NCBI GenBank assembly: GCA_016550415.1
Contig: JABXGU010000106.1
Location: 1-14,011, forward strand
DNA length: 14,011 nucleotides
From: an archaeon
Lineage (GTDB): Archaea; Asgardarchaeota; Hermodarchaeia; Hermodarchaeales; Hermodarchaeaceae
Direction: 5' to 3'
This document shows, one piece after another, positions 6,144-13,304 of this stretch. A model generated the notes under the pieces. The model saw only the letters and a list, made by a program, of their open reading frames with translations. It did not search any database and was not told the DNA's origin. Both the position numbers and the translations under genes were made by a program. Numbering within the stretch: the stretch's first letter is position 1; every line of letters starts with the position of its first letter.

Positions 6144-8050
6144 TGGGTATGCAGGCGCGTCGCGGACCAGCAGCATTGTCTGAGGCGAGAGAGAAACGTA
6201 GCCGCCCACTTCACCTACTATTAAGAAAAATGTTAGGATACTTGGGACGATTCAAGAAAATAATTGTCCTTGCCACGGTTCTTGTTATTGTTGCTACAAT
6301 ATTCTCAGCTATCGATCCACTCGTCCTCTCTTGGGGTATTGACCTTGTTATAACCCCTGGTAGCCTTTTAACTGGGCTTTTAGTCATCGGCGGGCTTTAT
6401 TTAACATTAAGGCTAGCTAGCTGGTCATTTGGCTCCATAAACACATGGATTCTGTCTGGTGCACAAGCAGGATTTGTTCAAGCACTTCAACAAGATGTAT
6501 ACAATCACCTCGTGCAAGCAGATTTGGCATACCACAAATCGGAGGCTAGCGGCGACATAACTTCACGAGTGACCTCTGATACTGATGCACTTGGCGCAGG
6601 TATCCAAATCATTATTGACTTCTCAAGTCAACTCTTACTATTAGCTGCTACATTCTGGCTTCTATGGGTCACTTCGCCCCTTATTGCTTTGACCGCTCTT
6701 GTTGTCGTTCCTGCAGTCATTCTCGTAGTCGTCTTATTTGGAACAGTTGGTCAGCGAACTATGTTGGCTTCTCAGCGAGCTGTTGGTAAGGTCTCAGGGC
6801 AGATAGCTGAAAATCTCAGTGGGGTTCATGTTGCTAAAGCCTTCAATCGGGAAAATGAGACTGCTACACTATTGAGCAAATTAAATCAAGAAGCCTATCA
6901 TCACGGTTTTCGTTTCATGATGCTTATGACATTAATGCAACCGGTGGTCCGGGCAACAGGAATTGCAGCTGTTTCAGCAATCCTTTTTGTTGGGGGCAGC
7001 CTTGCAGTTGGAGCCTTGCCTGTATTAACAATTGGCGAGGTATTCCTCGGGACTATTTTGATTCAGCGATTCTTGCAACCTCTCCTAAGCCTGAGCATGA
7101 TGGCAACCCAGTTTCAAGCGTCAATGGCTTCTATGGATCGTCTATTGGATGTCCTCGAAGCACAACCTGCAATAAGAGATAGCCCCTCTGCAATCCCTTT
7201 GAAAGTTGAAAGTGACGGCATTACCTTTGAAAACGTGACATTCGCCTACATACAAGATACCGATGTATTAGAGCATGTTAGCTTCACCATCAATCCCAGC
7301 GAAACAGTAGCTATTGTTGGTCATACTGGTGCAGGAAAAACCACCATTGCCGCTTTAATAAATCGCTTTTATGATCCGCAGGAGGGGCGAATCCTAATTG
7401 GCGATCAGGATTTGAGACAGGTATCTTTAGAATCACTTCATGACACTGTTGCTCTCATCGCTCAGGAGCCCTACCTCTTTGATGATACAGTGATGGAAAA
7501 CATCCGATATGGACGCCCTGATGCGACCGACCATGAAATCATTGACCTTTGCAAACTTGTTGGTGCCCACGAGTTTATCGAAGTATTGCCTAAAGGCTAT
7601 GAAACAGTTCTCGCTGAAGGTGGCAAGAATCTCAGCATAGGGCAAGTCCAAATGATTGCCATTGCGAGAACCCTGTTGGCAAATCCAAAGATTCTGATTC
7701 TTGATGAGGCAACCAGCCGATTAGATGCCTACTCTGAGTCTTTGGTGCAAGCTGCTCAGGAGAAACTCTTTGCTGGACGAACCACCGTGGTCATAGCCCA
7801 TCGGTTAACTACAATCGCCAACGCCTCAAGGGTTCTCGTATTTGAAAATGGAGAACTCGTTGAACAAGGCACGCACAAAGAACTACTAGCATTGGGTGGA
7901 AGATACAAAGCTGTCTATGACACCTACTATGCTCATCAATCTGTGACTGAACTTACAGAAGAAGCTGCTGAAGTGGCAAAAGAGGAATTATCCAAGATTC
8001 AAGCAGACCAGGAAATTACTCCAACAGAAAAAGATCGAGATTCTGGTTGA
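6143..8050 (+). CDS. ABC exporter half-transporter with intact ATP site (TM288-like subunit)
   Basis: The 635-residue partner has six membrane helices over about residues 38-320 and a nucleotide-binding domain from about 358. Walker A is GHTGAGKTT at 393-401, the Q-loop is Gln441, Walker B is ILILDE with catalytic Glu522, and the switch is IAHRL with His553. Its signature is LSIGQ at 497-501, deviating from LSGGQ. In a head-to-tail dimer this altered signature would face the degenerate Walker motifs of the first subunit, so all defects fall in one site and the other site is intact. This is the known arrangement of TM288, BmrC/BmrD and LmrC/LmrD-type heterodimers. The C-terminal 35 residues after about 600 form a charged, Glu-rich tail not needed by the core. 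The gene shares one base with its upstream partner and is the end of the operon; nothing cotranscribed follows closely. Confidence 0.95.
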   Translation: MGMQARRGPAALSEAREKRSRPLHLLLRKMLGYLGRFKKIIVLATVLVIVATIFSAIDPLVLSWGIDLVITPGSLLTGLLVIGGLYLTLRLASWSFGSINTWILSGAQAGFVQALQQDVYNHLVQADLAYHKSEASGDITSRVTSDTDALGAGIQIIIDFSSQLLLLAATFWLLWVTSPLIALTALVVVPAVILVVVLFGTVGQRTMLASQRAVGKVSGQIAENLSGVHVAKAFNRENETATLLSKLNQEAYHHGFRFMMLMTLMQPVVRATGIAAVSAILFVGGSLAVGALPVLTIGEVFLGTILIQRFLQPLLSLSMMATQFQASMASMDRLLDVLEAQPAIRDSPSAIPLKVESDGITFENVTFAYIQDTDVLEHVSFTINPSETVAIVGHTGAGKTTIAALINRFYDPQEGRILIGDQDLRQVSLESLHDTVALIAQEPYLFDDTVMENIRYGRPDATDHEIIDLCKLVGAHEFIEVLPKGYETVLAEGGKNLSIGQVQMIAIARTLLANPKILILDEATSRLDAYSESLVQAAQEKLFAGRTTVVIAHRLTTIANASRVLVFENGELVEQGTHKELLALGGRYKAVYDTYYAHQSVTELTEEAAEVAKEELSKIQADQEITPTEKDRDSG

Positions 8051-8088
8051 TTATACACTCTCTGAATAGGCGCTTACGAAGCTGGTGG

Positions 8089-8103
8089 CTTAATTTTATT
8101 AAG
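8089..8103 (+). promoter_or_regulatory. A/T palindrome overlapping a weak TATA-like element
   Basis: CTTAAT-TTT-ATTAAG is a perfect 6-base inverted repeat in the 100-base gap after the ABC operon. It contains the best TATA-like sequence for the gene at 8151 (TTAATTTTA, about 50-60 bases before the ATG). It may be a promoter, an operator or a terminator stem; no test is possible by eye. Confidence 0.25.
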
Positions 8104-8150
8104 AGAGATTTACAATCATTTCCCATCTGATTACAGAGGATGAATACAAA

Positions 8151-8636
8151 ATGGGTGATGAAGGTACAGCTTCAGGTCTTGTTTTAGCAGGCGCAATTAT
8201 CCAACTCATCGTTACAATCTTATTTTTTGTAATAGCAGGACTAATGTTTGCATTTCTTGCAGCTTTTACATTTGATCCAATTATTGCTGAATACTTCTGG
8301 CTGATCTCTCTAACAGTTTCTTCAGTCTTCGTCATCATTGGGATTTTTAATTTAATTTTCGCAATCCTATGGTTTAATTGGCGTAACAACCCAGGTCAAC
8401 ATAAAACTGGACTCATAGTAACCGGAATAATAGCGTTAATCTTTGCAGGATTCATTGGAGGGCTCCTCGCTCTGATTGGAGGAGCAATTGCACCAGAAAA
8501 CGGCAAATTCGTCACTGGAGCTCCTTCATGGACACCAACACCTACAAAGGCACCTAAATTCTGCACAATTTGCGGAACCCAAATTGAACCCGATGACAAA
8601 TACTGCCCGAAATGCGGAGCTTTATTGTCACACTGA
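8151..8636 (+). CDS. Small membrane protein with C-terminal zinc ribbon
   Basis: The 161-residue protein has three hydrophobic segments (about 9-38, 47-77 and 86-112), a Pro/Thr-rich linker (WTPTPTKAP at 127-135), and a zinc ribbon: Cys138-x2-Cys141 and Cys152-x2-Cys155, in CTICGTQIEPDDKYCPKCG. Such zinc-ribbon tails or heads (zinc_ribbon_2/3 type) are common on archaeal membrane proteins and probably sit in the cytoplasm as a protein-contact or structural module; here the function is unknown. The ATG is supported by GAGGA at 8136-8140, 10 bases upstream. It lies 100 bases after the ABC operon on the same strand, so a link with the exporter is possible but not shown, and a separate promoter is likely. 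The membrane part was not matched to a named family. Confidence 0.82.
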   Translation: MGDEGTASGLVLAGAIIQLIVTILFFVIAGLMFAFLAAFTFDPIIAEYFWLISLTVSSVFVIIGIFNLIFAILWFNWRNNPGQHKTGLIVTGIIALIFAGFIGGLLALIGGAIAPENGKFVTGAPSWTPTPTKAPKFCTICGTQIEPDDKYCPKCGALLSH

Positions 8637-8685
8637 AAGTGAATCTTTCCTCCATTGAAATCGCAGAAAGCTCCAGTAGTGAACC

Positions 8686-8985
8686 TTAAGTCACAACTAT
8701 ACTACATCGCAGTCGATATACCAGTATCATAGTTAGTATGCAAGCTTCCTCCAAAAGGCAAGCTATTATGATATACATTAAAAGAGAATAGAATGGAAGG
8801 AGTTCGAATAGGTAAAGATGGGCTACGATGACGAAGAGAATTCCTGCGGCGATGGCAAGATTGCTTTGCTTACTTTCATTCCGAGTAATTATCAATGCGT
8901 AGGTCCACAGAATTAGAGTTACAGGATATGAAATTACTCCAATAAGATAGAGACTATAAAATGTGAAATAAAAAAGGGGAAACAC
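8686..8985 (-). CDS. Small hydrophobic protein, uncertain
   Basis: This 99-codon frame starts with GTG and encodes about three membrane helices (roughly 8-33, 41-62 and 64-90) separated by short polar loops such as RNESKQSN at 35-42. I recognise no family. For it being real: no overlap with a larger gene, membrane-like pattern with polar residues in the loops, and a TATA-like GTATAATTT on the minus strand at 9051-9059. Against: only a weak AAGGA ribosome site 12 bases before the GTG, short length, and A/T-rich DNA readily encodes hydrophobic runs. It is convergent with the zinc-ribbon protein gene, with 49 bases between stops. Confidence 0.45.
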   Translation of the reverse strand: MFPLFYFTFYSLYLIGVISYPVTLILWTYALIITRNESKQSNLAIAAGILFVIVAHLYLFELLPFYSLLMYIIIACLLEEACILTMILVYRLRCSIVVT

Positions 8986-9123
8986 ATAGAATCATAATCC
9001 TTGAAGAAGGGCCAAATAGATGATAGGGGTAAACCAGGATGAAAAAAGAGAAATTATACCTATCTTCCGAGACGACTCAGATTAGGTCGTTATGATTTCC
9101 AAATGGAGATATTCCTTTGTAAT
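8986..9123. other. Intergenic gap downstream of the DNA repair gene
   Basis: This 138-base gap contains a minus-strand T6 run at 9042-9047 that could terminate the DNA repair transcript, and immediately upstream of it on that strand a TATA-like GTATAATTT (9051-9059) that could serve the small hydrophobic protein. No gene or RNA was seen. Confidence 0.3.
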
Positions 9124-10437
9124 CTAAGACTTGATGAACTTGTCGAGTTTTTGCTGGACAAGGAGGGATTGGAGTACGGTGCTGTTTATTATCCATTCTT
9201 TGAGTGGTATGCGAAGGCGTGTGGCAGCTTGTTTTAGTGCAGTGGGTAGGTCACTGAACCTTTCAGGCGACTGACGTAGTGCATTGCGGACATTTTCACG
9301 GACTTCCCATACACCGATTGGACAATAATACTCTTCACTGATCTCTCGGAATAGGATTGTAGTGGCTTGTCGGTGGAGTGCAGCTAGTTTTTCGAGGGAA
9401 GCAACTCGACCCGCATAGTAGCCGCCTCCCTCTTTTAGGGCATAGCTGGTGCGACCCTTTCTTCCTTCATGTTCTGCCACAATGACGGGTTGCTTGGCAG
9501 TTTTGGTCCATATAGCACCGGGTGCCCATGCTTCGAATTGTTCAAAGGACCATCTTCCAGGTATGAATAATATTTCGACATGGTTGCCAATGTAGTCCCC
9601 ATGATAGAGTTGAATGTCTTGAAGTTCAGGGAATGTTCGCACGCGGCGCATAAGATAACGACCAATGAGATCATCAACAGCTGTTATACTCCATCTTGTT
9701 GGGACAAAGCGGCGCATACGCTGGCGACCAAGAAGTCCTGCAGAGAAGAGACGCATTAAATAATTAAAATCGAAGCCAGCATCGAAGAGTTCGCAGCAGG
9801 CGACTGTGGCACTAAGGGAATCCTCTTGAGTAATAGCATCAACGCGCCGCGGAATCACTGGATTACTAACCACTTCGAGGCGGTCAAGTGGAGCTGAGGG
9901 ACCCATGGGCTGTGCCACACTGCTGTAAATGAGTTTCAAAGTGGGCTTCTGCTTCAGAGTCACTTCCATATCCAATGGCTTTGTGGATAAGACAGACTCT
10001 GCTGTGATTTCAGCTAGCTTTTCCCGGCGAGCAGCCTTGACATGGCTTTGGGTGATTGAGCGAACCATGCTCATTCTCAACCGGACCAATTCAGACAGGG
10101 GTTTTCCAAACATGCGTGATGGGTCGTCAAAGCTTGCTGGATCCTCTGTATCTGTTGCCACTATAAGGGGACCAACAGAAACAGTGGGGTACTGACGCCA
10201 CCCCACAAAGAGGGCAGGAGGTGACGGTCCAACAAAGGATGTCCTTTCCAGACGCTGACTCATTGGCTGAATAGCTTCCAATTGTAGTAGTAGCGGACAG
10301 TGAGTTTTCCCGCAGAGAAGACGACTTCCCTTGCAAACAAGGCATGTATCCTCGTTGATTGGGTGAGCTGTATGCCACTCTTGGAAGAGTAAGCATCGAG
10401 GATGCGTCCAACTCTGCGGTGTCGAGGGATCTGGCAA
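9124..10437 (-). CDS. nreA: Nre-family archaeal DNA repair protein (DUF650/DUF651)
   Basis: The 437-residue protein matches the archaeal Nre family. Near the N-terminus is a zinc-finger-like set of cysteines, Cys32-x2-Cys35-x6-Cys42-x4-Cys47, followed by the characteristic FVGPSPPALFVGWRQYPTVSVGPL region cut across residues 68-91 (DUF650), and a C-terminal DUF651-like half. The last residues contain QQKLDKFI at 428-435, which fits the PCNA-interacting pattern Q-x2-L-x2-F-(hydrophobic). In Haloferax, Nre proteins have been linked to repair of DNA damage through PCNA; the enzymatic activity is not settled. The only start codon available before Met59 is TTG at 10437, because an in-frame stop lies at 10462-10464; the zinc finger requires it. 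Ribosome binding is weak (AAGG about 12 bases upstream), and a leader of only a few bases is likely. It is divergent from the PAP2-like gene. Confidence 0.88.
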   Translation of the reverse strand: MPDPSTPQSWTHPRCLLFQEWHTAHPINEDTCLVCKGSRLLCGKTHCPLLLQLEAIQPMSQRLERTSFVGPSPPALFVGWRQYPTVSVGPLIVATDTEDPASFDDPSRMFGKPLSELVRLRMSMVRSITQSHVKAARREKLAEITAESVLSTKPLDMEVTLKQKPTLKLIYSSVAQPMGPSAPLDRLEVVSNPVIPRRVDAITQEDSLSATVACCELFDAGFDFNYLMRLFSAGLLGRQRMRRFVPTRWSITAVDDLIGRYLMRRVRTFPELQDIQLYHGDYIGNHVEILFIPGRWSFEQFEAWAPGAIWTKTAKQPVIVAEHEGRKGRTSYALKEGGGYYAGRVASLEKLAALHRQATTILFREISEEYYCPIGVWEVRENVRNALRQSPERFSDLPTALKQAATRLRIPLKEWIINSTVLQSLLVQQKLDKFIKS

Positions 10438-10513
10438 TGTTTGTCGTCGCCTTCTAAGAGATTATTATTCTTTAGCTTATTATCAAGCTTTCATTTCAGA
10501 ATATTCTTCTGTT
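10438..10513. promoter_or_regulatory. Compact divergent promoter region
   Basis: Only 76 A/T-rich bases separate two divergent starts. A TATA-like AGAATAATAAT on the minus strand (around 10465-10475) would start the repair gene near its TTG, and CTTATTATC (about 10477-10485, plus) would start the PAP2-like gene near 10507. Both messages would be nearly leaderless, and their promoters almost overlap. Confidence 0.35.
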
Positions 10514-11179
10514 ATGGATTCCTATTATCGTTTTATAGAAGAAACTGTCGATATTAGTGATACAATGTCAGAAACAGCTACTTCGCAGAATCATCGACTA
10601 CTTATTGCAAAAATCATTTCTCATACTGCATCTCCTACAATTCTGGCAATACCCGCCTTCCTTCTACTTCTATTTGTTACCAATCCTCCATCTCTACTCA
10701 TCCTTCTTTTTGTGACCATATTATTTGGGTCACTTTTTCCTCTTGGAGTCATTTTTGCTCTGTACAAAACGGGCAAGATTGGTGATTTGGAGGTTTCAGA
10801 AAGGGGCAAGCGGTGGATGCCTTTCCTTGGCGCTATTACATCATACGGTGTTGGTACATTGCTTTTACTAATTCTTGTTGCGCCATCAATCGTAACAGCA
10901 TTAATGTTCTGCTATTTTGGGAACACGGTAATCACATCAATCATTAGTCTACAATGGAAAATTAGTGTTCACGCCTTAGGTGTCTCTGGACCAATCACGG
11001 TACTCTTCTTCTCTCTTGGTTGGGTCTATGGTCTTTGGTTCCTTATCATTCTACCAGTGGGGTGGTCGCGCGTTTTACTAAAGGCACACACATGGACACA
11101 AGTAGCAGTTGGTTTTTTTCTCTCAATTGCTACAACTTGGATCCAACTCTATTTTCTCCAATTCCTTCTAAAATTTTAG
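10514..11179 (+). CDS. PAP2-like integral membrane phosphatase
   Basis: The 221-residue protein has about six membrane helices after a polar N-terminus of about 28 residues. It carries diverged forms of the PAP2 acid-phosphatase motifs: KIGDLEVSERGKRWMPF at 88-104 (motif 1 region, Lys and Arg retained), KISVHALGVSGP at 149-160 (motif 2, with Ser151 and His153), and SRVLLKAHTWTQVAVG at 185-200 (motif 3, with Arg186 and the nucleophile-type His192). The usual Asp that orients this His is Gln196. Members remove phosphate from lipid phosphates or isoprenyl diphosphates at the membrane; the substrate here is unknown. ATG 10514 gives the longest form but has no ribosome site, fitting a nearly leaderless message; ATG 10565 (17 residues shorter) is an alternative that keeps all helices. 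It stands alone, 207 bases before the next gene. Confidence 0.72.
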   Translation: MDSYYRFIEETVDISDTMSETATSQNHRLLIAKIISHTASPTILAIPAFLLLLFVTNPPSLLILLFVTILFGSLFPLGVIFALYKTGKIGDLEVSERGKRWMPFLGAITSYGVGTLLLLILVAPSIVTALMFCYFGNTVITSIISLQWKISVHALGVSGPITVLFFSLGWVYGLWFLIILPVGWSRVLLKAHTWTQVAVGFFLSIATTWIQLYFLQFLLKF

Positions 11180-11386
11180 ATGGCAACCAAATAAGAATCC
11201 CGTACTGATGAGAACCCAATATCTATGCTATTCTGAGAGATACAGAAAAGCTTTGATAATGCTGAAAGAAGATCTACGCCTGAAGACGCACAACACTAAT
11301 CTAAGTTTACCTGACATTTGCATATTAATTGGATTGAGTATTCATTAGCATCTAATACTGTGAATTGCATGAGGAGGAGTAAAACG
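11180..11386. other. Intergenic region before the GTPase-like gene
   Basis: This gap of 207 bases holds the upstream region of the GTPase-like gene. A TATA-like GCATATTAATTG at about 11320-11331 and the ribosome site at 11371-11379 are the only signals seen. A CTGATGA / CTGA pair at 11205-11236 was considered as a C/D box RNA and rejected for spacing. Confidence 0.3.
11371..11379 (+). promoter_or_regulatory. Ribosome binding site fixing the GTPase-like start
   Basis: GAGGAGGAG ends 7 bases before the ATG at 11387. It is the strongest ribosome site in this part of the window and rules out the longer frame beginning at 11318, and also an ATG at 11369 that would overlap it. Confidence 0.75.
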
Positions 11387-11956
11387 ATGACAACTAAACC
11401 TGCATTTCCCTACAAGGTGGTCATGGTAGGCAATCCTGGCGTAGGCCGACGAAGCCTACTCAGAAAAACCACGCGTACTCCCTTGGAAATGATGAGCACA
11501 AAGATAGGCGTCGATATTGCGAAAGCAGAGGTGTCCTCCATACATGGGATTGTGAAGATGGTAATTTGGAATCTTGCAACGACTCCAGAAATTTCAGGTC
11601 TAAATGTTTTGAAGAGCCGAAATTTACGTGCCGGCTTATACGGCGGTGCAGATGGTGCCATCTTCGTTTTTAACATCCGGGACCGTCAATCCTTTAGCGA
11701 TATCTCGAAGTGGATGAAAGAAGCTCACACCAATGTAGGCGATGTGCCGGCTGTACTCGTTGGCACCCATGGTGACCGCCCAGATCTACAGGTCGTTTCT
11801 TTTATAGAAGCTGCAAAGTTTGCCCAAGAGCTCAATATGGCATACTTTCAAACGAGTACCGAAGTGGGTCCGGATCTCACTGAACCACTCCAGTCTCTCG
11901 CCCATCAATTTTTCGTAAAACTGCATAAAGATCCATATGATGAAGAATTTGGCTAA
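11387..11956 (+). CDS. Ras/Rab-like small GTPase-fold protein with degenerate nucleotide motifs (pseudo-GTPase)
   Basis: The 189-residue protein aligns by eye along the whole small-GTPase fold, but most nucleotide motifs are changed. P-loop GNPGVGRRS at 15-23: the invariant Lys and following Ser/Thr of GxxxxGK(S/T) are Arg21 and Arg22. Switch I keeps TKIGVD at 38-43. Switch II reads WNLATTPE at 61-68 instead of WDTAGQE, so the magnesium-binding Asp, the Gly and the catalytic Gln are lost (Asn62, Thr65, Thr66). The base-recognition motif NKxD is THGD at 127-130, and TSAK is TSTE at 156-159. Remaining landmarks, such as GADGAIFVFNIRDRQSFSDISKWM at 87-110 (in part) and PAVLVG, are typical. It should not bind or hydrolyse GTP normally; a scaffold role is inference. 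The C-terminus EEFG has no Cys for prenylation. Start fixed by a strong ribosome site. Monocistronic. Confidence 0.88.
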   Translation: MTTKPAFPYKVVMVGNPGVGRRSLLRKTTRTPLEMMSTKIGVDIAKAEVSSIHGIVKMVIWNLATTPEISGLNVLKSRNLRAGLYGGADGAIFVFNIRDRQSFSDISKWMKEAHTNVGDVPAVLVGTHGDRPDLQVVSFIEAAKFAQELNMAYFQTSTEVGPDLTEPLQSLAHQFFVKLHKDPYDEEFG

Positions 11957-12108
11957 CTGATCTCTAAATGTGGCGGGAGGAAACTCGCCTCTCATCATTT
12001 GGTGTAGCAAAGTGCTTAAACTCTAAATCTTCTAAATGTTTCCTTACTGTGTTCTATTCATGTAGACAGAATCATTGTCTTTGACATAGTGTAGGAGTGT
12101 TTGAACTC

Positions 12109-12744
12109 TTGGAAGATAAGATGGCCTGGGAACGACTATATGCTAAGGGTGAGTTTTTGGAATTGGAGATACATCCAGAAATGCTGGCTCAGATGGAACG
12201 GTTCAAATCCCGGGGGGTCAAGCGGATTCTGGATTTGGGGTGTGGAAGCGGTCGACATATGGTATTTTTAGCAAAGGCTGGATTCGAAATGTTTGGAATG
12301 GATATTGCCCCCTCCGGTCTTTGTGCCACTTTACAAGCCTTAGCAAAAGCAAATCTCGTTGGTCATGTAGCGCTTTCGGATATGCAGGTTTTGCCCTATG
12401 ATAGTGACTTTTTTGATGCAGTGATAAGTGTTAAAGTTATTCATCATAATCGTTTGAAAGTAATCCAGCAGACCGTTGCTGAAATCTGGAGAGTTTTACG
12501 GTATAATGGTTTAGTGTGGGTGACAATTCTAGCGCCAAGGAAGACATCTCGTAGTAAAAGTGTTGAGATTGAGCCTAGAACCTATATTCCTTTGGAAGGT
12601 TCAGAGAAGGGTTTACCCCATCATCATTTTACAAAGCAAGGGCTTCGTAAGTTATTCCAAGATTTTTCTATACTTGATATTCATTTATCTCAAAAACGTC
12701 ATTTCTCACTTCTGGCAGAAAAAACAAGGAAAAGCCCTCCTTGA
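12109..12744 (+). CDS. Class I SAM-dependent methyltransferase (Methyltransf_11/25 type)
   Basis: The protein is a soluble Rossmann-fold methyltransferase. Numbered from TTG 12109 (211 residues), motif I is ILDLGCGSGRH at about 40-50, the acidic end of strand 2 is FGMDIAP near 62-68, motif II/III covers SDMQVLPYDSDFFDAVISVKVIHH near 86-109 (in part), and the post-I helix and EIWRVLRYNGLVWVTI at 123-138 complete the core. The C-terminal part (HHHFTKQGLRKLFQDF) resembles the closing segment of UbiE/Methyltransf_11 proteins. The substrate cannot be predicted. Start: GTG 12097 gives the longest form but lies inside the GGAGTG ribosome site (12094-12099). TTG 12109 is 9 bases after that site and is preferred; ATG 12121 is a third choice. 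It ends 40 bases from the convergent DinB gene. There is no operon partner. Confidence 0.85.
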   Translation: MEDKMAWERLYAKGEFLELEIHPEMLAQMERFKSRGVKRILDLGCGSGRHMVFLAKAGFEMFGMDIAPSGLCATLQALAKANLVGHVALSDMQVLPYDSDFFDAVISVKVIHHNRLKVIQQTVAEIWRVLRYNGLVWVTILAPRKTSRSKSVEIEPRTYIPLEGSEKGLPHHHFTKQGLRKLFQDFSILDIHLSQKRHFSLLAEKTRKSPP

Positions 12745-12784
12745 TAATTTGGCAAGTAGAATGCGCATTCAGAGCCTAGTGTGC

Positions 12785-13255
12785 CTATTGTGGAGAGAAC
12801 CACATTTTCCAAATACCATATAGGACTTCCTTATCTACGGTAAAGCCAGCTTGCTTAAGGGAGAGTATAATTTGTCCACGATGATGGGATTCATGGGAAA
12901 TAAGGTAGCCAATAAATGTTATAGCGTGACCTTTGAATACTTTGACTTTTCCTCCCTTTGGAAGTACTTGACGGATTAGTTCTTCGATGGCGTGTCCGGA
13001 TTGTTCAAAGGATTGCTGAAGTAGTGGCTTCTCTGGCGTTTTCTCCTTTGGAATTTCCACTAGTCCTTTGCGAAGTTCTGGTGCAGCACCTTCGAGCCAG
13101 CGGAGTCTGACATTATGCATGTGGGCAAATTGGTCTCCAACGGTACGACCGCCAGATGCTGAAATTGCTTGAAACCCTTCAGGTGTGATAGCATTGAGGA
13201 GGTAAATATTGATTCTATTATGGATGCTCCAAGTATTCAATAGATTGTCTTTCAT
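12785..13255 (-). CDS. DinB-family (DinB/YfiT-like) four-helix protein
   Basis: The 156-residue protein has the layout of DinB/DUF664-type metal-binding four-helix bundles. The conserved histidines are in QFAHMHNVRLRWL (His45 or His47, the second helix) and ISHESHHRGQII (His121 and His125, the last helices), the usual three-His metal site. Members include thiol transferases that use bacillithiol or mycothiol and many proteins of unknown role; the thiol used in archaea like this one is not known, so no substrate is assigned. The ATG at 13253-13255 has AGGAGA 8 bases upstream. It lies 49 bases after the stop of the molybdopterin oxidoreductase gene on the same strand and could be cotranscribed with it, though no functional link is evident. 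Confidence 0.85.
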   Translation of the reverse strand: MKDNLLNTWSIHNRINIYLLNAITPEGFQAISASGGRTVGDQFAHMHNVRLRWLEGAAPELRKGLVEIPKEKTPEKPLLQQSFEQSGHAIEELIRQVLPKGGKVKVFKGHAITFIGYLISHESHHRGQIILSLKQAGFTVDKEVLYGIWKMWFSPQ

Positions 13256-13304
13256 GTGGCAAATCTCCTGTTAGAGCTGAAGTATTGTCGTTAATCTCCT
13301 TTTA

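Noticed and set aside
8635..8649. GAAAG-TGAAT-CTTTC hairpin at the stop of the zinc-ribbon gene
   Set aside because: A 5-base stem with no T-tract directly after it is too weak to call a terminator.
9435..9677. 80-codon minus-strand frame within the Nre gene
   Set aside because: It is on the same strand in another frame inside a well-supported gene, with no ribosome site or domain.
11205..11236. Possible C/D box guide RNA (CTGATGA followed by CTGA)
   Set aside because: The distance between boxes (21 bases) is too long for an archaeal guide, the first base of box C is not a purine, and no spaced second C'/D pair follows.
11318..11386. N-terminal extension of the GTPase-like protein
   Set aside because: The strong GAGGAGGAG site at 11371-11379 lies inside this extension and points to ATG 11387; small GTPase folds normally begin just before the P-loop strand.
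12560..12823. 87-codon plus-strand frame overlapping the end of the methyltransferase gene
   Set aside because: It is an out-of-frame overlap with a real gene and extends into the convergent DinB gene; no recognisable product.
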